From assembly GCA_020881915.1 (NCBI GenBank), contig JAJFPB010000002.1, positions 4,723,001 through 4,787,000 on the forward strand: a stretch of 64,000 nucleotides of DNA. Direction: 5' to 3'. The translations under genes were made by a program, and so were the position numbers. Origin of the DNA: Paramyrothecium sp. XJ0827 (taxonomy: Eukaryota; Ascomycota; Sordariomycetes; Hypocreales; Stachybotryaceae). Positions 23,445 to 37,639 of this stretch are shown one piece after another. Below the pieces are notes generated by a model. It was not told where the DNA came from. It saw only the letters and a list, made by a program, of their open reading frames with translations, and did not search any database. Each line of letters begins with the position of its first letter. Positions within the stretch are counted from its first letter, which is position 1.

Positions 23445-24818
23445 TCAAAGGCGATGAAACAATTCCAAGCCACGCTTAGTAATTGCTTTTCCCGTTTCCT
23501 TTGCTACGCATGCCAAAGGTTCGCAGCGCTGTCGCCCCTGACTCGATCCGATGGCGATCATTGTGTAGCCATTCTTGTCGTCATATGTCCACTTGATTGG
23601 ACCAGCAGGCAACTCATCCAAACAATCGGAAAGCCAATTCACAGACCTCAACAAGCCATCGTCTAATCTTGGCGTCATTCCATGCTCAAACTCAAACTTT
23701 CCGCCGAATTGTTTTGGAATACTTTCAATATCGATGTGTTGACCCAGCGTCTCTAAGGTCTCGGAAGCTGGCACGATGACCAATTTTGAGGCTGTTCTTG
23801 GGTCAACCCATCGACTCAAAATTCCCCATACCTTGCCAAATAGTCCAGGCGCGTTCAAAACCTAAACTTATAGTAAGCCACTTGAATCTTGTGAAGGTCA
23901 TATATCCGGTCAGGGTCGTACATAAACCTTTTCGACTACTTCTGGGTAGCAGGTTGCCAGGAGTTTGCTAATGTCTTGCGCATAGCCCCTGAGGCTCCAG
24001 CCTTGTTTGAAAGTGAGGCTGGAAACATCCACTAAATACACCGCACTTGTTACGGGTCTTTGATGATTCGGTCGATCGCCCGCTGCCGAGCAAAGTGGTA
24101 GAACAAAGCGTGTGAGATAATCATGGAAAACCACTGCCCGCCTGACAGCATTGTTTCCACCTCCAAATTTGGTGTTTGTTATGCTCTTTTTACTTTCGCA
24201 ATATTTCGACATTGCCTGATCACCCAAATGGAGCAGATCAAAAACACATATTGGCAAGCCGGAACTATCACGGCAGCCTGCCCAATGAGGATACTAGCTG
24301 CATTGTTAGTGGCCGGGTGCGTCTGAGTTGGATAGGCTGTTACTAGGTGTCTCGTATTCTCAAACTCATCAATCTCTATGGTGTCATAAGCCATGCTAGA
24401 ATCGATAGATGCACGGATGATGGATGCAGCTTCATATTGCTTTAATGCACCATCTACATCAAACGACCGGCCTGTCAAGAATCTCCTAGCCGTCCTGTTA
24501 GTGTCTTGTAATTTTTTTAATTTTTTTGAACGCCCACGCGTACAGTAGAGCCGTATCGTCGTTTAAGCCGCAGTCCACGTCAGCCAGACTGGTCGTGAGA
24601 TGTCGCAAGAGGCCGTGTTTGTCGCATTGGGATTTGAATGATTCGAAACAATGTAATTGTTTGTCGTCGAGCTTACAATTATTGATGCCAAAAACAATTT
24701 GCTCCATACTGACACGACATCCGGGATAAGGGCAAAAAATGGTCGGATAGTGAACAGATGGATTCAGAGAATGGGAACAAGTTGATGATGGTGATGAGAA
24801 CGGAAGGTGCACCGACAT
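23445..24818 (-). CDS. SEC14-like CRAL-TRIO lipid-transfer protein
   Basis: Four exons (24818-24544, 24485-24344, 24293-23922 and 23861-23445) give 401 aa; a start at 24707 would give 364 aa. The N-terminal CRAL-TRIO helical part includes DDTALLRFLTGRSFDVDGAL and the junction ENTRHL-YPHWAGCRDSSGLPICVF, which spans an intron with a perfect CTAAC branch site. The lipid-binding domain follows with SAVYLVDVSSLTFKQGW, CYPEVVEKVYVLNAPGLF and the gate-helix region IDIESIPKQFGGKFEFEHG. Relatives exchange phosphatidylinositol and phosphatidylcholine at Golgi or plasma membranes. The stop is only 104 bp from the end of the convergent ATP-grasp gene. Confidence 0.88.
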
Positions 24819-25703
24819 GAGGGGAGAGATCTCGCCGTCTGTCCGACTTTACATGCACACTCATTTCACATTTGGGTTGACTTTTGGAGAATCTCCATGT
24901 CATTGACGTAACCCATTCGTTACAAAGGGGACCAGCTCCAAATTGACTGCAACTTGAAGCCGGATCAGCTGTACAAAAGTTTCCGGGAGCCGCAGGAATG
25001 CAGATGACAGTGACATGAGATTTGCTTTTCATTTGAGTCCGCGATAAGAGTTGTGGGTACAGCGTGCCGCTTTTTGCGTCAAGCAACTCTCTGCAGCTGC
25101 CAGGATCCTCTCGCGCAGATGTAAACACTCAAATGCCTTAGTACAAATCGTGTCCGGTTGACGGACCAATTGCTCTTTGTATGTCAAGAGTAGGCCGCTT
25201 TGTTATCAGTAATCAGGAGGCTTCGAAGACGCATTTGGTGGCTATCACAAAACTGTGTCTCAGCCAAGCTCCGCAAGATCGACCGCTAGGCAAACAAAGA
25301 AACAATGGGTTACATCATCAAAGCATGTTTCTGGGAAAAGCCCGAAGACTTGGGGGACCCATATTTCTGACCTTGAGCATGGAATGTCCGGTACAACCGA
25401 GTTATGCAATTGCACGTCTTCCGAGATCCGGGAAATGAGCAAATTATGAACCCGGTACAGTGTTTATGAAAGTAATTACTGCTTTTGAAACTTCTTTTGT
25501 TCTAATCATGCCCTATGATGGCTCTATGCTCCACAGTGATACCCTTAACCTAGACAGGCCGACGATGTCATGGGTATTGAAAGTGAGTCTCGGTGATAAG
25601 ACCGGACTGTGTAAAATGATATAAACTGTTTGAAATGCGCCATCATTTTATCGAACAAACTGTTTCCTATGAATTTTAATTCGAATTAACAGTCGAGGTT
25701 ATC
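24819..25703. other. Divergent promoter region of the SEC14-like and terpene cyclase genes
   Basis: The 885 bases between the divergent starts contain no recognised gene. They may hold promoters for both, but no specific motif is claimed. Confidence 0.45.
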
Positions 25704-27022
25704 ATGAGCATCACGGAAACAGAAAATCTATACTCCGAAGCTCTTGACCTTCATCAATTTGACACCCATGGCCTCTGCCCAGGTTATCCCCTGAGGAGGC
25801 ACAAGTTTGAGTCCCTATCTAATGATGGGAGTATCCAGGCGAGGCGCGACTGGGCACAACATATTGGGCCCGCTGTGGAGTTTGGTGGATGCAATCCTCT
25901 AAATGGCAATTTCGCAGCCGTTGTGCTGCCTTTGTGCCGACCAGACCGATTAAGCCTAGTAGCCTATGTTCTAGAGTGTAAGGAGTAGTGAGAAACCCAG
26001 GCCCGTGCAATCATTAATCTCTTACAGATGCTTTTCTTCACGATACCGTCGTCGAGGTCGCAGCGGTGAGTCGCCACTAGCTAATTGTGCTTTTTTAACT
26101 AACGCCAATGTAGCCTGCAGATCAAGGCGACACATTTACTCTTGGAAATTCGGAGAATGTTTCAAGCCAAGTCAAAGCCGGCCGCAAGAAAATGCAAGCA
26201 AATATGTTCACCGAATTACAGTCGACGGATCGCCTCTGTGCGCAGAGATTCGTGGATGCATGGACAATAATGCTTGCCACGACTTGGGAGGCTAAAGCGA
26301 AAACCTTCAACAATTTGGATGAATATCTCGATTTTAGGATAGTCGACTGTGGAGCACCGTAAGTTCGCTCTCAATATTCTCTTTCATCTGAGCTAATTGA
26401 CTTGCGTTGAAGATTCGTTGAGTCCGCCATGCTTTTCGGTATGGGGATGACTCTAACCGAGGAAGAGGATAGGCGGATGGCACCTATTGTGCGACCAGCT
26501 TTTTCTGCGCTGGCACTCGCAAACGATTACTTTTCCTTCGATCGAGAGTGGCAGGCAGCTCAAAGCCCTGGAGCACCCAAACCACTGAACGCGGTCTGGC
26601 TTTACATGAACTGGAAGGGCGTTGATGCTGCATCAGGTAAACAGCTCGTCAGGCAGGCCAGCAACCGATACGAGAGGCAGTTTTTGAGCCTATACGACAA
26701 TTTTCGAAACGCCGAAGATCAGCACTCTGAAAAGCTGGAGCGATACCTGCACGCTATGTCGTACCAGATCAGTGGAAATGTAGTATGGAGCTTGAACTGC
26801 CCGCGCTACAATTCGGAATTTCGATACGATCCAAATGCGGGCGTCGAAAACTTACTTACGATTACCGCGAAACACAACTCCATGACAGGGCCCTCATATC
26901 ATCGCGGGTCAGTCGACTCAGCCATGGCTTCGAGCTGCCCGTCGTCCAGTCATGGATCAGGTTCTCGCTCGATATCTCCTGCCAGTTCAGTCGAAAAGGA
27001 CCAAGAGATCAAGCAATTGTAA
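25704..27022 (+). CDS. Class I terpene cyclase, fusicoccadiene/ophiobolin-synthase-like cyclase domain
   Basis: Four exons (25704-25977, 26028-26065, 26114-26358 and 26413-27022) give 388 aa. The second is only 38 nt and encodes the first metal-binding motif, which reads FLHDTVVE (Asp97 to Glu101) instead of the usual DDxxE; the second Asp is Thr. The NSE triad is intact: NDYFSFDRE with Asn223, Ser227 and Glu231. A conserved CPRY near the end supports the class I terpene synthase fold. Chimeric fungal di- and sesterterpene synthases carry an extra prenyltransferase domain; here only the cyclase is present, followed by a Ser-rich tail. The product cannot be predicted. An ATP-grasp ligase gene lies 2.4 kb away. 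Confidence 0.88.
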
Positions 27023-27273
27023 CTCTTTTAGAGTTCACTACCGTAATATATGAGAGAAATAATTAGTATCACGTGTATAAGGGTGTGAAATTTTCATGAG
27101 AGTGGTTGAAATGATTCGGCACTCGAGATTCATGCATCATTTGGTTCAAGTATGCGACAACATAGAAAAAAACAAGAGGCAAAATCGAACCACTCTCTTT
27201 GAGAACCTGTCAACGCACGCCTCAGAACAAAATCAGTACTTCAAAGACTCGTATCGTTGAACACATGATCAAT

Positions 27274-30213
<2,940 letters not shown>

Positions 30214-31574
30214 ATGAAGAAACTAAAGAGATTCTTTTCGACGCACAAGCCATCTCGCGACCGAGTCACACCCCCTCCCAGCCTTGCAGCACTAACTACT
30301 TCAACTTCAGCGACCAATGAGCTTGGTACCTCTTTGCTGGAGCAAATCCATTTCGACATCCAGTATCAAATTCTGCTTGCATTGAACAGAATTGAGGACT
30401 TTTATGCCTTGATACATGCGTCGCCAACCTTGTACCGCCACTATCTTGCTCAGCGTGAATTCTGGCTACGGCATTGCTTGTGGGCAACTCTAGATCGCAC
30501 ACTCGTAGATGCATATACCGCATATCTTTCCAACCCATCCGAGTTTAGGAAAGGACGGACGCTTGAGAAGGCCCAAGAGTTTGTTACTGTGTACGAGTCA
30601 CGACGCTTAACCACAGCCAAAGAACTATATGAAATTCCGACTATGGAGGAAATGATCAGCATCGCGAAGTTTTACATTTCCACAATCCGCCCAATTGCGC
30701 GAGAATATGTTGCTTGGACTCGTGGCAACCTTCAGGCTCTATGCAACCCTCCTTCATTGAGCAGAAGTGAAGAGACACGAATTGTTCGCAGTTTATATCG
30801 TTTCCAGCTATTTTGCAACATCTTTGGCAGGTTGCCTGGTTTGACAGCGAGCCAGAATGTTCATGGTCAACATCGATTTGATCTATTCAAAACTTTCGAG
30901 CCATGGGAAATCGAAGAAGTCGCCTGCATCAACTCCTTCGCGAAAGAGAATTATGATGCAGTATTTAACGGGATTCAGCAAGATCTTGCCCCAGACAATC
31001 CCAAATTTGACAGAGGGAGAAACGTTATCACCCCGCCAGGTGCATTCCACCTTGATAATTCTGGTGAGGATATGCTATTAACCACCGTGGTATATCCGCT
31101 AACGTTGGCTTAGTGGATCGGGAATATCTTTGCAATGGGATAATATCATTAGGATTGACTCACCTGTTCACCACGATTCGCACCCAAGATCACGACAAGC
31201 TCGTTCACTTGACGGCAGAGAATATGGTTTATGGTGACAATTGGATGAATGACGTACTCGGCTATTTTGGTCAGGATCGGAGACGGGAAAACAACTATTC
31301 TGACCGCGATAAGGCTCAGGATAATCGGAACGAGTTGTTATTTGGTGGCGATAAAGGAAATGCACCTCCACTCGCTTGGGTGACAATCTGGCGTGGAAGC
31401 TACAGCAATCTTTATGGTATCCACATTCCGGAAGCTCTTCGTACTTGGGGATACGTAATGTGGGATGCTGACCGTTTGACTCGAACTGGGAGCCTCGCCG
31501 TGCTTAAAAAGCAATGGGACTGGATGTACACATCGGAGGATGGCGAAGAACTAGACCCTAGAGATACCATGTAA
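30214..31574 (+). CDS. F-box-like domain protein, fungal family
   Basis: Two exons (30214-31063 and 31114-31574; 50-nt intron with GTGAGG and TTAG) give 436 aa. Near residues 43-90 the segment LEQIHFDIQYQILLALNRIEDFYALIHASPTLYRHYLAQREFWL has the pattern of fungal F-box-like proteins, in which an F-box is followed by ASPxxYxxYLxxR. The rest is helical and hydrophilic without a recognised domain. True F-box proteins bind Skp1 and recruit targets to SCF ubiquitin ligases; the degree to which this family does so is not known. The start is the ATG at MKKLKRF, since upstream codons in frame lack ATG. Confidence 0.68.
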
Positions 31575-32074
31575 CTCAGAAGAGAAGGCTTTCCCATTGG
31601 TTAGGGATAGTAGACAGGCGAAGAGAGACTACCTTAAGGACGAAGCAAGTAGCATCACTGCTCGAATACACAATACTCTCACAATGTGCATCGAAAACTA
31701 TCTAATAAAAAACGGAATACTTACTTCCTTAAGTTTGTTATCAACTAAGCCCTATTTTTTTGATTTCATCATCGCCTATAAAACACTTCACAGCGTACTT
31801 TGCTGTGAATCGGCAACGACGGTCTTTGGGGCATTGATTACCTCAACAGGGCAGTGGTAATGTTAGAGCCTGTAGGCATTAAAAAGTGCATTTATTACCA
31901 GTTTACCTCACCGCCATCATTGCAATGTATCAGAATTAAGAATAAAACATGGAAGCCTATGAACGCAGTGAATTCTACAGGCACCCTGTTTCGCGACTTG
32001 ACTGGTTTGCCGTATCACGCGTATCAATGAGCAGGCGCGGACCTATATACCAGCTATTCAGCACCTCACCTGTC
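31575..32074. other. Intergenic gap between convergent genes
   Basis: About 500 AT-rich bases between the stop codons of the F-box-like and carboxylesterase genes. No gene was seen. Confidence 0.5.
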
Positions 32075-33682
32075 CTAAGGAAACGCATCGTATTTTCCTT
32101 TCCCGACGCAAGCGCCGTCAATCTCAATGCCATTGATGGACTCCCATGCCTTCCCGCTTGAGCCACCAAAGCGAAGATATCGTCCTCCATTAGGCTCACC
32201 GACAACGGATGGCTTCCAGCCTAGTTTCTGAGGACCATGAACCGGATCTTTGGCGAAAGCTAGAAGACGGTCCTGTATCGAGTGACTGACCTCGACTTGA
32301 AATTGAGTGGTATCTGCAATGTGGTCCAGAAGCCCGTATGTTCCAAAGACCAATGGCGTTTCGGCGTTGTGGTATGCGCCAAGCCACTTGTAAACGTTGA
32401 GATTAGGGAATTCCGCTGCGTACTGAAACCTGTAGACCGGAACGCCAACTCGGTTTCGATAGGCAGTCGAATTGAAGACTGCGCACACCCAAAATGGAAC
32501 TGTCCAAGCATCTACTGCCGCCTGATCTGGACCCACTTCTGGGTTATCTTTTGGCCATGGTAATAATGATGAGAACTCATTGGCCGTGAAGGAGAGCATG
32601 GTTGGTTTGCGTGCAAATTTTCCTGCCTCTGATCGGGCATGATAATCGCTAAAGACAATTTTCTCGTCCACAGTAATGCCGAATCTCAACTGAGGCAACT
32701 TGGCCTGATCAGCATAGTTTCCTATAAAATTAGATATCTGGATCATTGATACTTGTCGCATGCAGTCGAGCTCGGCCGTTGCAAAGTCCTCGTCATTCTT
32801 GCATTCGCCACCACAAGGATTTCCGCAGCCGACATTGCGCGCCACGAAGGTAAAGTTGGAAAATGTCGGATCAGGTCTCACAGGATTAGTACTGAAGACA
32901 GTTCCCGATTCCATGTAATAGGATTGGGCGATGGGATCCTCGTGGTAGGCGTAGGCGTGGATATCTGTGGCGCTGCTGCCGGCTGAACGTCCCCATTGCA
33001 TGATCCGATTGGGATCGCCGCCAAAGTATGCAATGTTATCGCGAACCCATTCGAGGGCAGCACGTTGGTCCAGAAGGCCCAGATTTTGATCAGAGAGGCC
33101 GCGGGCATTAGGGAAGCCAAAGATGTTTAGGCGGTAGTTTATGGAGACAACAATGTGCGACTGTGAACGTTCGACCCACGAAGTCGGAATCTGCCAAGGA
33201 AGCTCAATGCCGCCTATACTGAAGCCACCGCCCGTCATGAAGAAAAGGACAGGAAGACCTTTTTTCGGTATCCGAGCGGCCTCAGGTGCCCAAATAGCCA
33301 AATGTAGACAGTCCTCAGATGTCGCCTCGCCCACCAGGCCGGATGAATCGTTCTGCGCGCCATTGTATACGAGGTTGCCTTTGGTGAGTGGTAGGTTCCA
33401 CATGGATTCCACTGATGATACAAACTGGGGGCATGATGCAGGAAACTTGGTTGAGTAGCGGTGCTTATGGCTCCGTGAGAGTTTCTGTGGGGGCAGCCAG
33501 CGACGCGATGCAACCGGGGGCTCCGCGAACGGGATTGAGCGCCATTGTCGAGTCAGAGGGAATTCAGGATCGATGAGGCCCGTAAAAGTACCCGTGGACG
33601 TCTGCACGGTGAGACCGCCAGGTTTGTGGTCGGGAATGGCAGCAGTTGCCAGCGAGAACAAGCAAAGGATGGTGAATCTCAT
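32075..33682 (-). CDS. Secreted type-B carboxylesterase/lipase
   Basis: One exon encodes 535 aa. A signal peptide (RFTILCLFSLATAA) starts at the ATG at 33682. The alpha/beta-hydrolase core has the oxyanion segment FMTGGGFSIGG, the SEDCLHL motif of type-B esterases, NYRLNIFGF and the nucleophile elbow GRSAGS with Ser233. Most relatives have GESAGG at the elbow; here the Glu is Arg and the last Gly is Ser, which may change activity. The catalytic His is probably in AYHNAETPLVFG. The substrate is unknown; lipids or plant esters are usual for the family. Confidence 0.9.
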   Translation of the reverse strand: MRFTILCLFSLATAAIPDHKPGGLTVQTSTGTFTGLIDPEFPLTRQWRSIPFAEPPVASRRWLPPQKLSRSHKHRYSTKFPASCPQFVSSVESMWNLPLTKGNLVYNGAQNDSSGLVGEATSEDCLHLAIWAPEAARIPKKGLPVLFFMTGGGFSIGGIELPWQIPTSWVERSQSHIVVSINYRLNIFGFPNARGLSDQNLGLLDQRAALEWVRDNIAYFGGDPNRIMQWGRSAGSSATDIHAYAYHEDPIAQSYYMESGTVFSTNPVRPDPTFSNFTFVARNVGCGNPCGGECKNDEDFATAELDCMRQVSMIQISNFIGNYADQAKLPQLRFGITVDEKIVFSDYHARSEAGKFARKPTMLSFTANEFSSLLPWPKDNPEVGPDQAAVDAWTVPFWVCAVFNSTAYRNRVGVPVYRFQYAAEFPNLNVYKWLGAYHNAETPLVFGTYGLLDHIADTTQFQVEVSHSIQDRLLAFAKDPVHGPQKLGWKPSVVGEPNGGRYLRFGGSSGKAWESINGIEIDGACVGKGKYDAFP

Positions 33683-34358
33683 TGTCAACGATTTGTGTGT
33701 GCGGAAAGTGGAGTATCGCGGCCCATGAGTGTGCTGCTTCAAGCATTTATAGCAGCGAAGTCGGGCGATGTTAAGCCATAGTGCTGGCGGATTGCAATCC
33801 TAGTAGCATTTGAAGTGCAAGGGCTAAGCAGTTTCTAGAAGGTCGTCCCGGTTCAGTGGACCAATGATGACTCGAGGTGAATCAGAGAGCAAGGATTTGG
33901 AGGTGTTGCTTACGCTTACCGGGGATATACGAGATCACCTGTCTAACTCCAGAGATAAGAATTCTTTCAGGGTAATTCTGGTGCCAAGAAAAAACTTGCT
34001 TTAGGTCACTTGTTCGACCTCCTTTCCAGTTTTGATTGGCAAATGCTCAGTATCCACGAGAGGATCTATTCTCCGATAACTTGGACGGCTGCTCAACAAC
34101 TCGTGATTTAACTCTCCACACATAACACGTCGCGGCCTCTCTCATACAATTTATATTCCAAAGGAGTGCAAATACGATGTATTAGCTGTGCATTATTTGA
34201 CTGCTACAATCTGCATAACTGATAGGATTGGGTCCGCTCCTTTCATGCATCTTTTAACGGTTTTCAAGTCCTCCAGTTGTGCTACGACAATGAGGTAAAC
34301 TTCCTGTAAGCTAGATTACCTCGAAGCTGCTCCAGCTTCCTCACTCAGAACTGCGCGA
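33683..34358. other. Intergenic region, no gene seen
   Basis: About 675 bases upstream of the carboxylesterase and downstream of the STAND-N/CDC24-like gene. No coding region was recognised. Confidence 0.5.
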
Positions 34359-36941
34359 TTAGTCGGTGTTTTCTCTTATTCGAGCCGTCCAGGTCTTCAT
34401 CTGGTTCTCCGAATCGAATCGAATTCGCATTGTGTCGTGGTCCTCATCTCTTTCGTACGTGATCTTGCTGTAATATGAACCTAAACATTGACTGTTAGAA
34501 AAACCAAGAAAATCAAAAAATCACACATACCTGATCCGCTTATATCTTGAACTTCAGTGATGTTGCGCAGAAACACACGACCCTTAAGCAAAAACACTGT
34601 TTCTTCTTCGATCATCGTTGGTTTCTTTCTCCTGAAGACCGTAGTCTTCTGAATAATCTTGTTCTCTTTGCAAGCGATGAAAATGAGCTCAAAAAGATAA
34701 ACACGATACTATAGAATGCGATTGTTAAATCAAGTACACTGTCGGTTTCCTTTTGGAGGACTTACAGGTCTGAAAACATCTGGCTTTGAGGTCTCTATGT
34801 AGAGAGTATCACACAGCAGCAAGTCACCAAAAAGCTCGCAGTTGTGGCCTCTCCAGTCTTTGACTCGACGCTTCAATTCTGCCTTTGCGTGTTCAAGCAT
34901 TCTGCGTGTAGCGGCATTTTCGATGTATGCCGTAGCCTGTTGAAGTGCCTGATCAGCTGCCCGGATATCAGATAGGACGTTCAGCGCATTTTTCGGCCTG
35001 TCGCGAACAAACTCCGCGTATTTATAGCGACGCTGAGCCGGAAGAGGGAGGATCCTCAGAACCTGTGTAAGTAGAGCGGCCCGTGTACTAGTGGGCAAGT
35101 GCTGGTCTTCGCCAATTCTAAGCCTCATCTTCTCCCTTGCTGTCTGCTCATTCTCGATGAATTTTGCTTCGACTTTTATGTTATCGAGATAGAAGGCAAA
35201 CGACGGTTCCCATTTTTGCTCCCCCGAAGGACGGAAGAGATTCTCCTCCATGATAAGCAACAAACGAATATGAAAGTCGATGATCTCCTTGGTGTTTCCA
35301 AAAATGTCAATGATGTCGTTACGATACAACCCGTTATCCTCAAGTTGAGCCTTGAATCCGATCAGTTCCTGCAGCTGCCGGACAAAAAGTCTCTGGTCGC
35401 TCAAGAATTTCTGTAGATCAGAATAGTCAAGCTCGTCATTGGCATTAGTTGGTACGCTGTCCAATTCAATTGTGACTGCGCTTAGAAGCCCTGAAGCTGT
35501 GAGTTTCTCAATGATAAGGGATATCGTAGATATGACCTTCGGCTTCTGTTAGCCGTCTAGTTGTAACTCGCTAAATGAACAATAATATTGTCTCACATTG
35601 CAAAAGCCACAAGTGTCGTTGCCAACTAGATCTGCGATTGTGAAGACAGATGAAAAATCCATGATTAAGCTGTTGCGGCAATAGTGCAGGAATTGGCGAA
35701 TGTGGAAGATGTTCTTGTTTCGAAGCGTATCATTTGCGTCGGGCGAAAAAGGTTCAAAATCAGGATCCAGTGTCTGTAACAGGATCGTAAGAGGTGTTCC
35801 TTGGCGCAAAGCACTCCATAGGCTGCCAAAAGCCTCTGTCGGGCTTGTGGCCTCCTGGAAATACTGACTGCATCCGGGAAGCTGCATAAATTTGACCTGA
35901 ATCTCAAAACATTGAACTAACAAAGCTGGTTCAGTCTCATGGCTTAGCTGTGCAATGGTATTCTGAAGACCCTCTCCAAAGTCATAGTGATGTGCATTGG
36001 TCAAATCTTCCCGATACACGGGTAATGCAATGACGGATATGGAGGAGATGTTGCCTAAGCTGAGTCCTGACAAAACGGACCACGCATCCGACTGAAGGAC
36101 GGAGCTGCGGAATGAAAAGTCCACAGTATCTCGACGCACTCTGCAGTAAGCGCGAGACGTTTCCAGATCATCTTCAAAGTCAAATTTGGAGGTAAGGATT
36201 CCTGAAGTTCCATCAGCAGTACTTTTTAGCATGTGGTCGGCTACCGAGTGTTCTTGTAGGAAGCTGTTTGGTAACGCGGAAGCGTCTGAAATTGTCAACA
36301 AGCTCCTTCTTCTCAAATCGATACTCCGTGAATCAGCAGGGCTCTCTATATCCATGAGCCTCCGATGCAACGATTCGTTAGTTTCGAGAAGTTTGTTTAC
36401 GCTGGATAACAGCTTTTGTTGGTGATGGACTGCAGAGACATGTGTATCACTAAAGTGGGGTTAGTTCGAGACTGTAGCACGGACGAGGCAAATCTGACCT
36501 ATTAATGATTAAAAGTACCAGAGCTATTGAGGATTTGAAGCTGAGTAGCCTGCTAAGAAGCGAGGAGAAAGTGCCTTCTTTGCGTGTCCATTGCAGCCGA
36601 GCCCAAAGTGGGATGCGCTGAGTAGCCGCGTCCTTTGGCGGCAGCGATTGCACAGCATCCTCTAGTTCAGAAAAGAGAAGAACACCATCGGTGAGGATGG
36701 CCCTAACTTGATTCACGCTGATTAAAGCGGTGTTCTGGTTTGGGACGGAACCCAAATTGTTGACAAGCTTTTGAAGTCCATCAAGGACCACCTGGGTATT
36801 GTGTAGCTCGGACTGCACGCTCTGGGCTATTTGCGGCGTGTCTTTTGCTGATGAGACGTACGGGCCAAGGAACTTGCCTATCTCAATGCTGATGGAGAGA
36901 AGGCCGGCAATCGAGGCAGCGATGCTGAGAGGGTCAGCCAT
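34359..36941 (-). CDS. STAND/HeLo-like N-terminal module fused to CDC24-type CH-DH-PH RhoGEF core
   Basis: Five exons (36941-36499, 36449-35597, 35536-34766, 34708-34531 and 34480-34359) give 788 aa. Residues 1 to about 150 (MADPLSIAASIAGLLSISIE) match the fungal STAND N-terminal (HeLo-like) domain, and about 250-300 (TVDFSFRSSVLQSDAWSVLSG) is the usual second half of that module. From about 315 the protein becomes CDC24-like: a calponin-type segment (GSLWSALRQGTPL; VFTIADLVGNDTCGF), a DH domain at about 476-650 with LRILPLPAQRRYKYAEF, and a PH domain at about 660-788 (YRVYLFELIFIACKE; ENQMKTWTARI). The PB1 domain of true Cdc24 is absent. The DH-PH core should activate Cdc42/Rac-type GTPases. 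A start at 36998 would add 19 residues. The fused arrangement is read directly; its biological role is inference. Confidence 0.85.
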
Positions 36942-37639
36942 TGGGATGGAGACAGTTGACGAATTGAGCGCACAGGAGAAGGCTGCGCAGAAATGCATAT
37001 GCAGCCTGAATGCCTGCGCATCAGCCGATCACATTATGTCAGCTTGAGAAAAACCCAACCATCCAGATGTGGGGTTTAATTGATTTGTACGACTTTGCTA
37101 GACGTTTTTCCAGCTGGCTTTTACCGTAATCGCCATAACAGTAAGGCCCACAAATCATCAACATTACCATTCTGATTGATTTAAAGTATCATATCCATAC
37201 ACATATACCAGTGATCTTCTCTTAAGTCTCGATCTCTACTGCATCGGTACTTCGTTGTATTTACCAAGATGAGAATTTCTTGGCTCTCTACCAACTCAAC
37301 TTGGGATATCAGATCAAACATTGTTTTGGAGGGGAAATATCTTGAACTTGGTCATTACAAGTCAACAGAACACAGTTCAAAATTGTTTTATGAATCATGC
37401 AAAGTAGAAGATGGTTTAGAGTCACCAAGCAAGATTATTCTCCAGGTCTTTACAGTGGTCGCAATTGTAGATGATATCAACTTTTTACTAATGCTGAGCT
37501 GGGATATGGTTCTAGGGTAGCTGATGCCCAAGAGACGCGGTCTCGAGTCAAGGGCATGAAGGAGATTTGTACCATGGAGAGTCGGATTGAAAGTGGGGTT
37601 TGATTGAACAGTACGAGACCTCACGCTTCCAAGATGAGG
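36942..37639. other. Intergenic region, no gene seen
   Basis: About 700 bases upstream of the STAND-N/CDC24-like gene. The open frame of the deiminase remnant extends to 37388 but without family similarity after about 37640. Confidence 0.4.

Noticed and set aside
34359..34480. Apparent frameshift in the last PH-domain exon of the STAND-N/CDC24-like gene
   Set aside because: It came from miscounting a repeated GATTC; the correct sequence reads RIRFDSENQMKTWTARIREN without a break.
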